55,717 bases of DNA from Leptospira andrefontaineae (lineage in GTDB: Bacteria > Spirochaetota > Leptospiria > Leptospirales > Leptospiraceae). The stretch's first letter is position 1, and each line of letters opens with the position of its first letter. Where the stretch lies: NCBI RefSeq assembly GCF_004770105.1, contig NZ_RQEY01000024.1:1-55717 (forward strand), written 5' to 3'. The notes below the pieces were generated by a model. It had not been told where the DNA came from. It made no database searches and was given only the letters and a program-made list of their open reading frames with translations. Position numbers and translations under genes: made by a program. Of the stretch, positions 48,704-55,717 are shown piece after piece.

Positions 48704-48979
48704 TTACTTTTTATTCTCCGCTCTCGCTGCCTCCGCTCGTGCCTGCCTATCTAAAAGGATCTGAATTAGTAACGAATATTCATCCCACCGCATTCCGAAG
48801 ATTTCTTCTTTCCGAAGTGTTCCGGATACTGCCTCAGATATTGCGACGAATTCCTCCCATAGGATCTCTTCTGAAAAATCTAGATTCTGTAGTCCAAGGA
48901 CATACCAATCCCATACTAACCACGCCCTTTCCCCGATATGCTCCCCGACGTTTTTGGTCGGAGAGCGGAGGCGAAAAAA
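48704..48979 (-). CDS. Tail chaperone -1 frame extension (gpGT/E'-like)
   Basis: Open -1 frame of 92 codons from the slippery heptamer to TAA 48706-48704, which abuts the tape-measure ATG. It is read only after a -1 slip: 284 residues of the upstream frame plus 89 here make a 373-residue fusion. The product (EHIGERAWLVWDWYVLGLQ ... ARAEAARAENKK) is helical, typical of the T half of such chaperones. Confidence 0.85.
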   Translation of the reverse strand, partial: FFRLRSPTKNVGEHIGERAWLVWDWYVLGLQNLDFSEEILWEEFVAISEAVSGTLRKEEIFGMRWDEYSLLIQILLDRQARAEAARAENKK

Positions 48980-49824
48980 TTTGGGAACGGCACATCGAAC
49001 TCGTAGTCAGTTCTACATCCTTGACAAATCAATCTGGTCGCTTGTAACCCAACTGCAGTAAGTTCCGCATAGATGGAATCATAGTAGTAGATGGAATTTA
49101 AAGCAAAGAGGTCTTGCTCGGTATTTCTGAACTTGTTTTTGATATCTTGGACGGTTTCGAACTCTCTCTCATCCTTCCCATCCCAAGCGAAATCTGCATC
49201 AATGAGGATCTCAAAATATAACTTGTTGTTGAACTCGAAATTATCTTTTGCCTTCTTGGAAATCATGATCATGTCCTCTAGGGTGTGATCCCTAAACGTC
49301 ATGGTTAAGATCTTGAGCTTCCCATCTGGGCGCGAGATAACCTTCAAGGTTTCGAGTCGAAGCTTATAGTCTTCGTCGGACTCATTTGCGTATTTCTCAC
49401 CTACGAGTTTCCTGCGAAGTTCCGGATCTTTTGGAACCTCGATTTTGATGGTCCGATCAAGATCATCTGAATATTTTGTGACGATCGTGGTAAGATCGAT
49501 TCGATCATCCTCGGCATCCTTCTTCTTATGGATGTTTTGGGTTTCACAAAATCTGCAGACAGAAGTTCCTTCAAAATATCGTGCAAGATTTGAAGCACTG
49601 GTGAAGATTTCTTTCATCAACGCCTCGGCAGATCTCCAAGGAATTTTCTTAATATCCTCGATTGGTTTACCATCAACTGTAACACAATCGCTGAGAATAA
49701 TTAGCACTGCGGAAAAGATCTTTCCCGCCTGTGCCTCAGATCGTGCCTTTGCGATCGATCCTGGTGAAGGATTCGAAAGGTCTACTTCGGTGTGTCCGTT
49801 GAATGGTATTGCTAATCGAGTCAT
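48916..49824 (-). CDS. Tail assembly chaperone, zero-frame product
   Basis: 302 residues, ATG 49824. Contains zinc-type pairs CRFC and CQGC. 18 codons after the slippery site the zero frame ends (TAG). The short product and the 373-residue frameshift product together play the role of gpG/gpGT or gpE/E'. Position before the tape measure is diagnostic. Confidence 0.8.
   Translation of the reverse strand: MTRLAIPFNGHTEVDLSNPSPGSIAKARSEAQAGKIFSAVLIILSDCVTVDGKPIEDIKKIPWRSAEALMKEIFTSASNLARYFEGTSVCRFCETQNIHKKKDAEDDRIDLTTIVTKYSDDLDRTIKIEVPKDPELRRKLVGEKYANESDEDYKLRLETLKVISRPDGKLKILTMTFRDHTLEDMIMISKKAKDNFEFNNKLYFEILIDADFAWDGKDEREFETVQDIKNKFRNTEQDLFALNSIYYYDSIYAELTAVGLQATRLICQGCRTDYEFDVPFPNFFASALRPKTSGSISGKGRG
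48940..48979 (-). promoter_or_regulatory. Programmed -1 frameshift signal
   Basis: Slippery heptamer T-TTT-TTC (48979-48973, in zero frame), 6-base spacer, then a 10-bp stem (48966-48957 with 48949-48940; one G-T pair) and a 7-base loop. All three elements have the standard geometry for -1 frameshifting. Confidence 0.92.
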
Positions 49825-50267
49825 TATCTTAACTTATATGCGATTCTTCTTGGGAGAATGGTAGCTACGTACTTTCCTGCAGTAGGAGAAGCTTTCTCAC
49901 CGCCTGGATAGTTGTTTGGTCCGATACCGCACTTGCCAAGGTCGAAGACAGCAACAAAGCAACTCGGATCGAATGGATCCGCGGTTGCATCTGTTTCGAT
50001 AACGGTTACTTGGCGTTCGTCCCCCGCTGCTATCCACTCTTCACCTTTCCAATGTGCGGAGTTAGGGCTCTTGGTTCTGTTGAACTCAAACTCTAACGGC
50101 TCAAGCTTGTTCATACCTGTGGCGACGGGAAAGATGTACTTCTCGTCGTTCGCCACTTCAACAGTCTGCATGTCCTTTTTGAAATCAGGCCATTTAACGC
50201 AGTCCTCCCAAAGAACTCCGTTCACGAATACGAACCTATGCGATCCAAAATACTTTTCTTGGCTCAT
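49824..50267 (-). CDS. Tail tube protein
   Basis: 147 residues, ATG 50267. Follows the sheath gene at 1-base overlap and precedes the chaperone, the tube position. Beta-rich (YIFPVATGMNKLEPLEFEFNRT). Identified by context. Confidence 0.75.
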   Translation of the reverse strand: MSQEKYFGSHRFVFVNGVLWEDCVKWPDFKKDMQTVEVANDEKYIFPVATGMNKLEPLEFEFNRTKSPNSAHWKGEEWIAAGDERQVTVIETDATADPFDPSCFVAVFDLGKCGIGPNNYPGGEKASPTAGKYVATILPRRIAYKLR

Positions 50268-52099
50268 TATTGTCCTCGGTTAGTAAAGATTTGAACTGCG
50301 GTGGAAACTTTGATTCGAAGTGATTTCCGTAAACTATACGGAATCCATTCAGGCCAGAGATCCGCATCCCCTTGCGCGAATTGAGCAGGCGGGTTGTTGA
50401 ATCGGTCTGCACGTGTTCCCGCTACATCGTACCAATTCAATTTTTTTCCGTCGTCGTCCTCGCTGCGGAAAGCACCGGTTTCCTGGTCAATGCAGAAAGG
50501 TGCGAAAGATCCTTCAAACATTGGTTTGAGGACTTCCTCATCTATTCGCCTTGCGTCTCTTTGAAGAAGTGCAAATTTGTTTGGAGTGTTCTCGGTTCTC
50601 CGCAGGTTTAACTCTGAGGTAAACTTGATCAACTGGTTGATAGCATGAATGTGTAGATCTCGAACTAGATAGTCCTCCGAAGGAGAACGGAAGTTTCTTA
50701 GGAGAACTCCTCTAACACCTTCCTTCTTGTTCACGATGTTCACTCCGGCGTTATAAAGATCAGTTCTGATCTGATCAGTCCAAGAATCCTCTGGGCGAGC
50801 AGCAGGACCGTCTAAATAACCACTCATGAAGAATCTTTCTTCCGCAGGTGCTCTATGAACGAAACCGGAATAGATTACTTTGATCCAGTTGCCTAAGACT
50901 CCTCCGCAAACAGGAATGAGTTTTACCGGATCGGAACCATCACCAACCGGATCAGATACGTATCTCCATCCGTAGAATTCGCCAAACTGAACCCATCCGT
51001 CCCTCTGGACAAAATCCAACGCCCAGTCTCTTAGCGAAACGAAGTCAGTTCCGAAATCTTGGATCGGTGCAACATAGACAGGATGATCCTTTCTTCCTGC
51101 AGCGAAATCGATGTAACTCTGGTGAACAGCTTTACTTGAGCTCTCTGCGTTCAAGATTGCAAAAGTATTTTTGGAAGGGAAAGATGCTTGGAGGTTAGTC
51201 CAGTCCGAGGTGGATGCTGGCGCAGTACCATCGGAACCAGAATCCAGAAAAAGGTAAGTTCCGGCTGCAGTTGGCGCAGGGAATTTTTTCCAGAATAGAG
51301 CAGTAGAGCTCTCATCGACTGCTTTGAAAAGAGGATGGTTCTTGAATACAGTAACGATGTAATCCTCGGACTCGCTTTCCATAGACAACCAAGAATCATT
51401 TAATCCGATCGGTTGCTTAGAAATCTTTCCACGGTAGTCTCTTCTTACTGCAGTGATTTTGAAGCCGACAATCTTAACAACGTCATTCGCTGCCAAGGCA
51501 GGAAGAGCAGCATCTGCAATTCCAGAAACCGTCTTATCGTTCTCGTTGATTGAAAGGACTTTAAATCCGAAATCGGAGGCAGCATGCGTGATACGAAGAA
51601 TGGATCCCTTTTTTACTCCTACAACCGAGGTCAATGGCAGAGTGGTCGCATTCGCAAGGGTGGTTCCGGAAATTGTAGTTTGGGAAATAGTTCCGTGATC
51701 TACTCTAAATCCTGAATCGTTTCCCCAAACACCGGATGATACTTTGTCACGATACGCATCTTTTAGAGACAAGGTATTCGCTGGAGAAGTGCCGGTGTCT
51801 AAAATCGATTTCGATGCTTGAACAGCACCAGTTCCTTTGAAAGATAAAAATTTGAGATTGATCGGATAAGGACGAGCTTTTTCGATCATATCGTTAATGA
51901 CATACCAGGTAAGCTTTCCTGCTTGTGGAGAACCGAGAACGTATTCTCTTTCGGTTTCTCCCTGTAGTGTCATCACCTCATCGAAGATACGAGGAAATCT
52001 TCCGACTGCCTCGATAACGTTCATTGGGGATGGTTGCATCGCGGATCCCGGAATTGGATCGCCTGTCTCCCCGTATACACCTAAGAGTCTTGAATTCAT
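50267..52099 (-). CDS. Tail sheath protein
   Basis: 610 residues, ATG 52099. Long beta-rich protein before the tube gene; C-terminal part (LVRDLHIHAINQLIKFTSEL ... SLRIKVSTAVQIF) resembles contractile sheath C-domains. Shows the virion has a contractile tail. Confidence 0.85.
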   Translation of the reverse strand: MNSRLLGVYGETGDPIPGSAMQPSPMNVIEAVGRFPRIFDEVMTLQGETEREYVLGSPQAGKLTWYVINDMIEKARPYPINLKFLSFKGTGAVQASKSILDTGTSPANTLSLKDAYRDKVSSGVWGNDSGFRVDHGTISQTTISGTTLANATTLPLTSVVGVKKGSILRITHAASDFGFKVLSINENDKTVSGIADAALPALAANDVVKIVGFKITAVRRDYRGKISKQPIGLNDSWLSMESESEDYIVTVFKNHPLFKAVDESSTALFWKKFPAPTAAGTYLFLDSGSDGTAPASTSDWTNLQASFPSKNTFAILNAESSSKAVHQSYIDFAAGRKDHPVYVAPIQDFGTDFVSLRDWALDFVQRDGWVQFGEFYGWRYVSDPVGDGSDPVKLIPVCGGVLGNWIKVIYSGFVHRAPAEERFFMSGYLDGPAARPEDSWTDQIRTDLYNAGVNIVNKKEGVRGVLLRNFRSPSEDYLVRDLHIHAINQLIKFTSELNLRRTENTPNKFALLQRDARRIDEEVLKPMFEGSFAPFCIDQETGAFRSEDDDGKKLNWYDVAGTRADRFNNPPAQFAQGDADLWPEWIPYSLRKSLRIKVSTAVQIFTNRGQ

Positions 52100-52422
52100 T
52101 TCTTAGGGTCCTCCTTCTTCGCGGCTTCTGTTCGCCTATGAAGATAGTCGCCGTTGTTCAACCTTTTTTTCACATCCGGATGATTTAAAAGGACCTCTGG
52201 AACTTCTACATTAAGGCCAGGCTCGAAGTAGAAGATGAACCCTTCCTTTTCAATTAGATATTCAACCTCCTGAACAGTTCCGGTTGTGTTGTCTATTTGG
52301 ACGTACTTGATCTCCTTTTTAGGAACGTTATTCTTTTCCTTTGCCGGATCTAATTTGGTTGCGTCGGCTTTGGTGTCACTTCCGGAGGATTCACTACCTT
52401 CGGCGTTATTGTTGTTACCCAT
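52096..52422 (-). CDS. Small protein before the sheath gene (DUF2635-like?)
   Basis: 108 residues, ATG 52422. N/D/K-rich disordered N-terminus, then FEPGLNVEVPEVLLNHPDVKKRLNNGDYLHR, reminiscent of DUF2635 small proteins found before sheath genes in Mu-like phages. Overlaps the upstream gene by 73 bases. Confidence 0.5.
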   Translation of the reverse strand: MGNNNNAEGSESSGSDTKADATKLDPAKEKNNVPKKEIKYVQIDNTTGTVQEVEYLIEKEGFIFYFEPGLNVEVPEVLLNHPDVKKRLNNGDYLHRRTEAAKKEDPKK

Positions 52423-53510
52423 TCGTATTCTCCTATATCAATTTCGCAGGGGATTTGGAGCTCGCCGGTATCATCATCAAATGACACCTCTTGAGATCGT
52501 GATAATTTTAGAATGACTCTCCTTCCATTGATCCAGATTGGTCGGTTCAATCCCTGGACTTGTTGAAAGATGGAATTGATCATCTTCTTCGTGCCGAGGC
52601 TCCGGAACAGTCCGTGAATGACGGGCAAGTGTTTGTACATTCCAGCTTTTCTCCGAATGTACAGATTCCCCTCTGTGTCCTCGCAGACAATGTCGTCTCC
52701 CGGAAAGGATTGTTCAGGTATTGGTGAAGGATCGTAACCACCTTCGATCGAAATTGCCGGAGTTGATGCTTCGACATGTCTTGGGTTCACCTTTACAGGT
52801 ATTGCAAGTTTCAAAACCGGATTGTCTATGGTGTTTAGAATCTTTGTCCCGTCGAACATCTGTGCGAACGTAAGTATCGAATCTGAATTTTTTGGATCTG
52901 CACTAACAGCATCCACCTGGTGAATCTCACCGTTAAACTCTATGACAGTAAATTTTTCAACGAACGCAAGATTGCTCACTCGAAGATTCGGTGAGTTCGC
53001 CGAGGCTTTAAGACATGTCCCTACGATCGGGAGATTGTATCCCGAGACTGCTCGCTGAAAAAGTATTGCGATTGCATTGTTCAAATCGTCTGACATCTCG
53101 TCTTTGTATGCGACAAGGTCCGTGATTACAAGATCCAGATCCGTATCCGTGGAGAATTCCACTCTCGTTACCTTTGGGAAAGGAAGGTGAACGAAATAAT
53201 CAGAATACTTTGGTTGGAGTGTTAGAATAAATTCCTTAGAGGATACACCATTGAATACTTTGATTTTCAGACACCTAGGATTCGTAAAGAGTGATGTTCC
53301 TACGGTGAAGCCAAGAGTATCGGCTCCTTTCGTATCTATCTCTGGAGAGAAATCCTTATAAAATTTCTGGTTTGCAGGAAGGTGAACTTGGAGTTGGCCA
53401 TCTATCCAAGAGGATGCACACTCCGAATAGTCCACTGCTTGTATAATTACAGTGGGATCAGATCCGGTCCAACCCGAGACTGCAGACATCTTGTCCACTT
53501 GCACTTTCAT
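52350..53510 (-). CDS. Connector/neck-region hypothetical protein
   Basis: 386 residues, ATG 53510 (ATGA). Beta-rich (GADTLGFTVGTSLF, VLKLAIPVKV). Likely a neck, collar or tail-terminator component by its place between the virion-morphogenesis and sheath genes. Not recognised. Confidence 0.55.
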   Translation of the reverse strand: MKVQVDKMSAVSGWTGSDPTVIIQAVDYSECASSWIDGQLQVHLPANQKFYKDFSPEIDTKGADTLGFTVGTSLFTNPRCLKIKVFNGVSSKEFILTLQPKYSDYFVHLPFPKVTRVEFSTDTDLDLVITDLVAYKDEMSDDLNNAIAILFQRAVSGYNLPIVGTCLKASANSPNLRVSNLAFVEKFTVIEFNGEIHQVDAVSADPKNSDSILTFAQMFDGTKILNTIDNPVLKLAIPVKVNPRHVEASTPAISIEGGYDPSPIPEQSFPGDDIVCEDTEGNLYIRRKAGMYKHLPVIHGLFRSLGTKKMINSIFQQVQGLNRPIWINGRRVILKLSRSQEVSFDDDTGELQIPCEIDIGEYEWVTTITPKVVNPPEVTPKPTQPN

Positions 53511-54118
53511 GAGGTTGGCCTGATCAATGCCTTGAGACGTTTCTTCATCGCCTCGTTGTTTTCCTTTCGAATCTCAGATCGTAGGTATCGGTTATACGCC
53601 CTCTGGAACGGACGACGTGCTGCAATAACCATCTGGGTCGTGCTTTGCTTAAGAGGAATTTTTAGAACAAGAAGGAAATAGTAACGAAGCTTCTGGGTGA
53701 CCGTAATGATCATCCCCCACTCTTGGATCATCCAGAGTTTCTTCCACGAGATACGGGTTGTCTTTCCATCCGGATTTTTTGTTACGGAGAACTTATTGTT
53801 TGGTTGGAGATTGTATCCATTTCCAACTTTCACGATTTCCAGATTTCGGATGAGTCCACCATCTCCGACAAGTGGAGACGTAGGCTTCGAGCTCTGCCCC
53901 TTTGCCTCACGGATTCGCATCGTCATTGGAGAAAGCTTACTCATCCCAAGATTGTTCTTTCTCATCCCGGTTTCTAGTACGTCACGAATCGATTCTAGGT
54001 GATTCTGTGTTCCCTCTTCGAAAACAACACCGGTTAGGTATGGTAGTTCGTGGAACTTCTTCTTATACTTTTTGTATTGTGCTTCCGATTTAAAGCCTAA
54101 GTCAAATGCGAGGGTCAT
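53507..54118 (-). CDS. Virion morphogenesis (gpG/HK97 gp10-like) protein
   Basis: 203 residues, ATG 54118. SPLVGDGGLIRNLEI and VIAARRPFQRAYNRYLR match the family's two conserved patches. Tail-completion or neck role. Confidence 0.65.
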   Translation of the reverse strand: MTLAFDLGFKSEAQYKKYKKKFHELPYLTGVVFEEGTQNHLESIRDVLETGMRKNNLGMSKLSPMTMRIREAKGQSSKPTSPLVGDGGLIRNLEIVKVGNGYNLQPNNKFSVTKNPDGKTTRISWKKLWMIQEWGMIITVTQKLRYYFLLVLKIPLKQSTTQMVIAARRPFQRAYNRYLRSEIRKENNEAMKKRLKALIRPTS

Positions 54119-54534
54119 GTTTGATTTATTCCCCCGATTACAACATAGCGAAATCCGTTCTTTGTCGTTCCGTAGTACTTTGCATTTTCGATGCTGTAGT
54201 TTAGGTTCTTTCCTTGGAATATTAGATTGATGCGATGGCGAACGATGTCTACGGGATCCTTAGAAATTTTTGCATGGTATTCTTGTATTGAAATATAGAA
54301 AATTGCGTTGATCCCTTCTTTCATCCCAGCACGGTCTAGTTGCCGTTGGCCTGGATTGAGTTGGATAGGGTGTGCATGAAGAGGAATAGGTTTTACCTTC
54401 CTCCCTACGATATCTCCCGACTCATCCCGAATAACTTCGTCCTCTTTAGGCGGGAAATAGTAGATTTCCTGTCCAACACTCGCACTTTGTAGTGTCTTAT
54501 GCGTTCTTCTCTCAGCGATCTTGGAAAAGTTCAT
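54115..54534 (-). CDS. Head-closure-like protein
   Basis: 139 residues from ATG 54534 (ATGA). Beta-rich with an EIYYFPPKEDEVIRD stretch. Located between connector and morphogenesis genes. Tentative. Confidence 0.5.
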   Translation of the reverse strand: MNFSKIAERRTHKTLQSASVGQEIYYFPPKEDEVIRDESGDIVGRKVKPIPLHAHPIQLNPGQRQLDRAGMKEGINAIFYISIQEYHAKISKDPVDIVRHRINLIFQGKNLNYSIENAKYYGTTKNGFRYVVIGGINQT

Positions 54535-55436
54535 GATCCCACCTCGCCAGATCTCCACGGAGTAAGCAGGGAAGTTGCGAGATTTACGTATGATCGAATA
54601 TCTTTTCCGACATCCATGGATTGAGTAAATCCATCTATCGCAAACGAATTTGCGTTCCCGAGTCGGGAAACTTCCTCGGTGAGGACAATGGAACATGCCA
54701 TGTATTCGATCGCTTGCTTGATCTGAGAAGGAAGTTCTTCCGGTGCGTATCCATAAGTTCCCTTTATAGAGATTTTTCCTTTTGGAAACCGATTGAGGTT
54801 CTGCATGAGTCCAGAAAGGTTCGTAACCTTAATCTGCAAAATCCCGGACTCGCAGGCGAGATCCATGTCGATATCCGACACGGCAACCTGTGGCGTAAGA
54901 CCAGGGGAAGGGGTTGGCGTGATTGCCCGAATCTCAGTGATAGACCTCCAACGTTTCCTTTGGAGTATTAGTTTACTGTTTCCCACTCCATCCCTATACT
55001 CTGTGGTTTCCTTTAATCCGGAAAAGCTGCACTGAGTGAGTTGCTCGCATTGATCGATCGCGAGCGTAATGTATGATTCTAGTAAATTTAGATCACCCTC
55101 GAAAAAGATAATATTTCCACCTGGGTTATCTTGGACTTTCAAACCCTCGGCTGTAAATGAGTTCGTGCTGGAATCAAATATATCAATGACACCGAAGCCG
55201 GCATTCTTGCCGCCAGTTATACAGAAGATCATTCCATCGTATAATATGTCGGCAAGCTCGACGTCGGGAGGAAGATCCTCATCCGGAGGAAGAGATACTT
55301 TAAATAGTTCCCCTTCTACTTCAACCTTCTGTACGCGCAAAAGCCCTGCCCCAAACTGGACCTGTTCTATGAAAGAGAGATCGTGTTGTTTGAGGCGGGC
55401 TAATATCTTAAGGGATATTTCTCTGGTAGGAGTCAT
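54531..55436 (-). CDS. Head-tail connector-like protein
   Basis: 301 residues, ATG 55436, overlapping the upstream stop. A strand-rich N-terminal part, then a helical part (ESYITLAIDQCEQLTQ; IKQAIEYMACSIVLTE) similar in pattern to gp6-type connectors. Tentative. Confidence 0.5.
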   Translation of the reverse strand: MTPTREISLKILARLKQHDLSFIEQVQFGAGLLRVQKVEVEGELFKVSLPPDEDLPPDVELADILYDGMIFCITGGKNAGFGVIDIFDSSTNSFTAEGLKVQDNPGGNIIFFEGDLNLLESYITLAIDQCEQLTQCSFSGLKETTEYRDGVGNSKLILQRKRWRSITEIRAITPTPSPGLTPQVAVSDIDMDLACESGILQIKVTNLSGLMQNLNRFPKGKISIKGTYGYAPEELPSQIKQAIEYMACSIVLTEEVSRLGNANSFAIDGFTQSMDVGKDIRSYVNLATSLLTPWRSGEVGS

Positions 55437-55717
55437 TCCCCTTCGTATACGTTGCGGGATACTTTGAAACCAGACTCCATTAAGGATTTCGCGATTTCGA
55501 AGTCGTCAACACGAACGACGTTATTCACGATTTCGAGTGGTTTAGTTTTGCCATCCTTGAAAACCGAAGTTGACCCAGTGATAGGAATATTCTCGTTTGC
55601 ATTTGGAATCTTAAGATCCCAAGCAATAATCTCCCGTTGCTTCTTCGGTATATCATCCTGCAGGCCATGAGCAGCCTTATAGACGGTGATATCGTTCCAA
55701 CCCTCACGGATAAGAAA
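55433..55717 (-). CDS. Head-region protein, C-terminal part (crosses the circular join)
   Basis: Continuation of the gene at 1-477; bases 55643-55717 are the duplicated 75. Ends at TGA 55435-55433, overlapping the connector ATG. Together 228 residues. Confidence 0.8.
   Translation of the reverse strand, partial: FLIREGWNDITVYKAAHGLQDDIPKKQREIIAWDLKIPNANENIPITGSTSVFKDGKTKPLEIVNNVVRVDDFEIAKSLMESGFKVSRNVYEGE
55643..55717. repeat. 75-bp direct terminal repeat, right copy
   Basis: Exact copy of bases 1-75; see left copy. Confidence 0.95.

Noticed and set aside
1..55717. CRISPR array
   Set aside because: No regularly spaced identical repeats with unique spacers were seen on either strand.
1..55717. 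Integrase or transposase, despite Mu-like head and tail order
   Set aside because: No tyrosine/serine recombinase or DDE transposase text was recognised in any credible gene; the par/rep genes explain maintenance.

Overview
The window is a complete circular phage genome opened at an arbitrary point. The first 75 bases are repeated exactly as the last 75, and a 228-codon gene reads continuously across the join, so the unique circle is about 55,642 bp. It carries a full contractile-tail (myovirus-like) virion set. It also carries plasmid-type maintenance genes (a ParA ATPase, a DUF3102 partner, a winged-helix initiator and a second ParB-like gene), and no integrase or transposase is visible. 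This is the layout of a phage-plasmid, a prophage kept as an extrachromosomal circle. The host is probably a spirochaete, most likely Leptospira. That is inferred from the leptophage-like par/rep layout, the spirochaete-style lipobox proteins and the 7TM-sensor and FeeM-like cargo; sequence alone does not prove it.

Layout on the circle. Nearly everything is leftward (minus) from about 26.4 kb down to 1 and on across the join from 55.7 kb down to about 34.9 kb. (1) 26.4-26.9 kb is a divergent immunity switch: a Cro-like gene (minus), a CI-like repressor (plus), and palindromic operators between them. (2) 25.3-26.1 kb is mostly non-coding: a terminator, many hairpins, a tRNA-like gene with anticodon CAT and a branched inverted-repeat element. 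(3) 25.2-18.8 kb is the early replication and recombination set: Sak4-like ATPase, SSB, a degenerate PD-(D/E)XK protein, a J-domain-like protein, small membrane proteins and a winged-helix initiator. (4) 18.8-10.0 kb holds nucleotide and DNA-modification genes: ASCH protein, RuvC-like resolvase, MazG-like protein, two orphan DNA methyltransferases, a DUF5131 protein and a nucleoside deoxyribosyltransferase-like protein. (5) 9.9 kb to 1 is packaging and head: terminases, portal, gpF-like protein, protease-scaffold, major capsid. (6) 55.4-39.7 kb is connector, sheath, tube, frameshifted chaperone, tape measure, hub, spike, gp25, gpJ, gpI and tail fibre. (7) 39.7-37.1 kb is lysis (TM-coiled-coil protein, YkuD-like endolysin, holin-like protein, u-spanin-like lipoprotein), ending in a ParB-like gene. 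(8) 37.0-34.9 kb is a small accessory operon with two paralogous genes flanking DUF4942- and DUF6908-like genes. (9) 31.5-34.8 kb (plus) is parA, the DUF3102 gene, a structured likely origin, the initiator and two unknowns. (10) 31.4-26.9 kb (minus) is lysogen cargo: three unknown genes, an SRAP protein, a FeeM-like acyltransferase, a 7TM sensor-like protein and a metzincin lipoprotein.

How it works together: the repressor switch would decide between plasmid maintenance (par/rep) and the long leftward transcript. That transcript runs from replication through modification, packaging, head, tail and lysis around almost the whole circle. Adjacent genes usually overlap by ATGA, GTGA or TAATG, which implies translational coupling. 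The most interesting features are the signal-synthase plus 7TM-sensor plus secreted-protease cargo, the structured RNA-like region at 25.5-26.05 kb, the nested inverted repeats before rep, a 24-bp perfect palindrome inside the par partner gene, two initiators that share a C-terminal domain, and a textbook -1 frameshift cassette in the tail chaperone.
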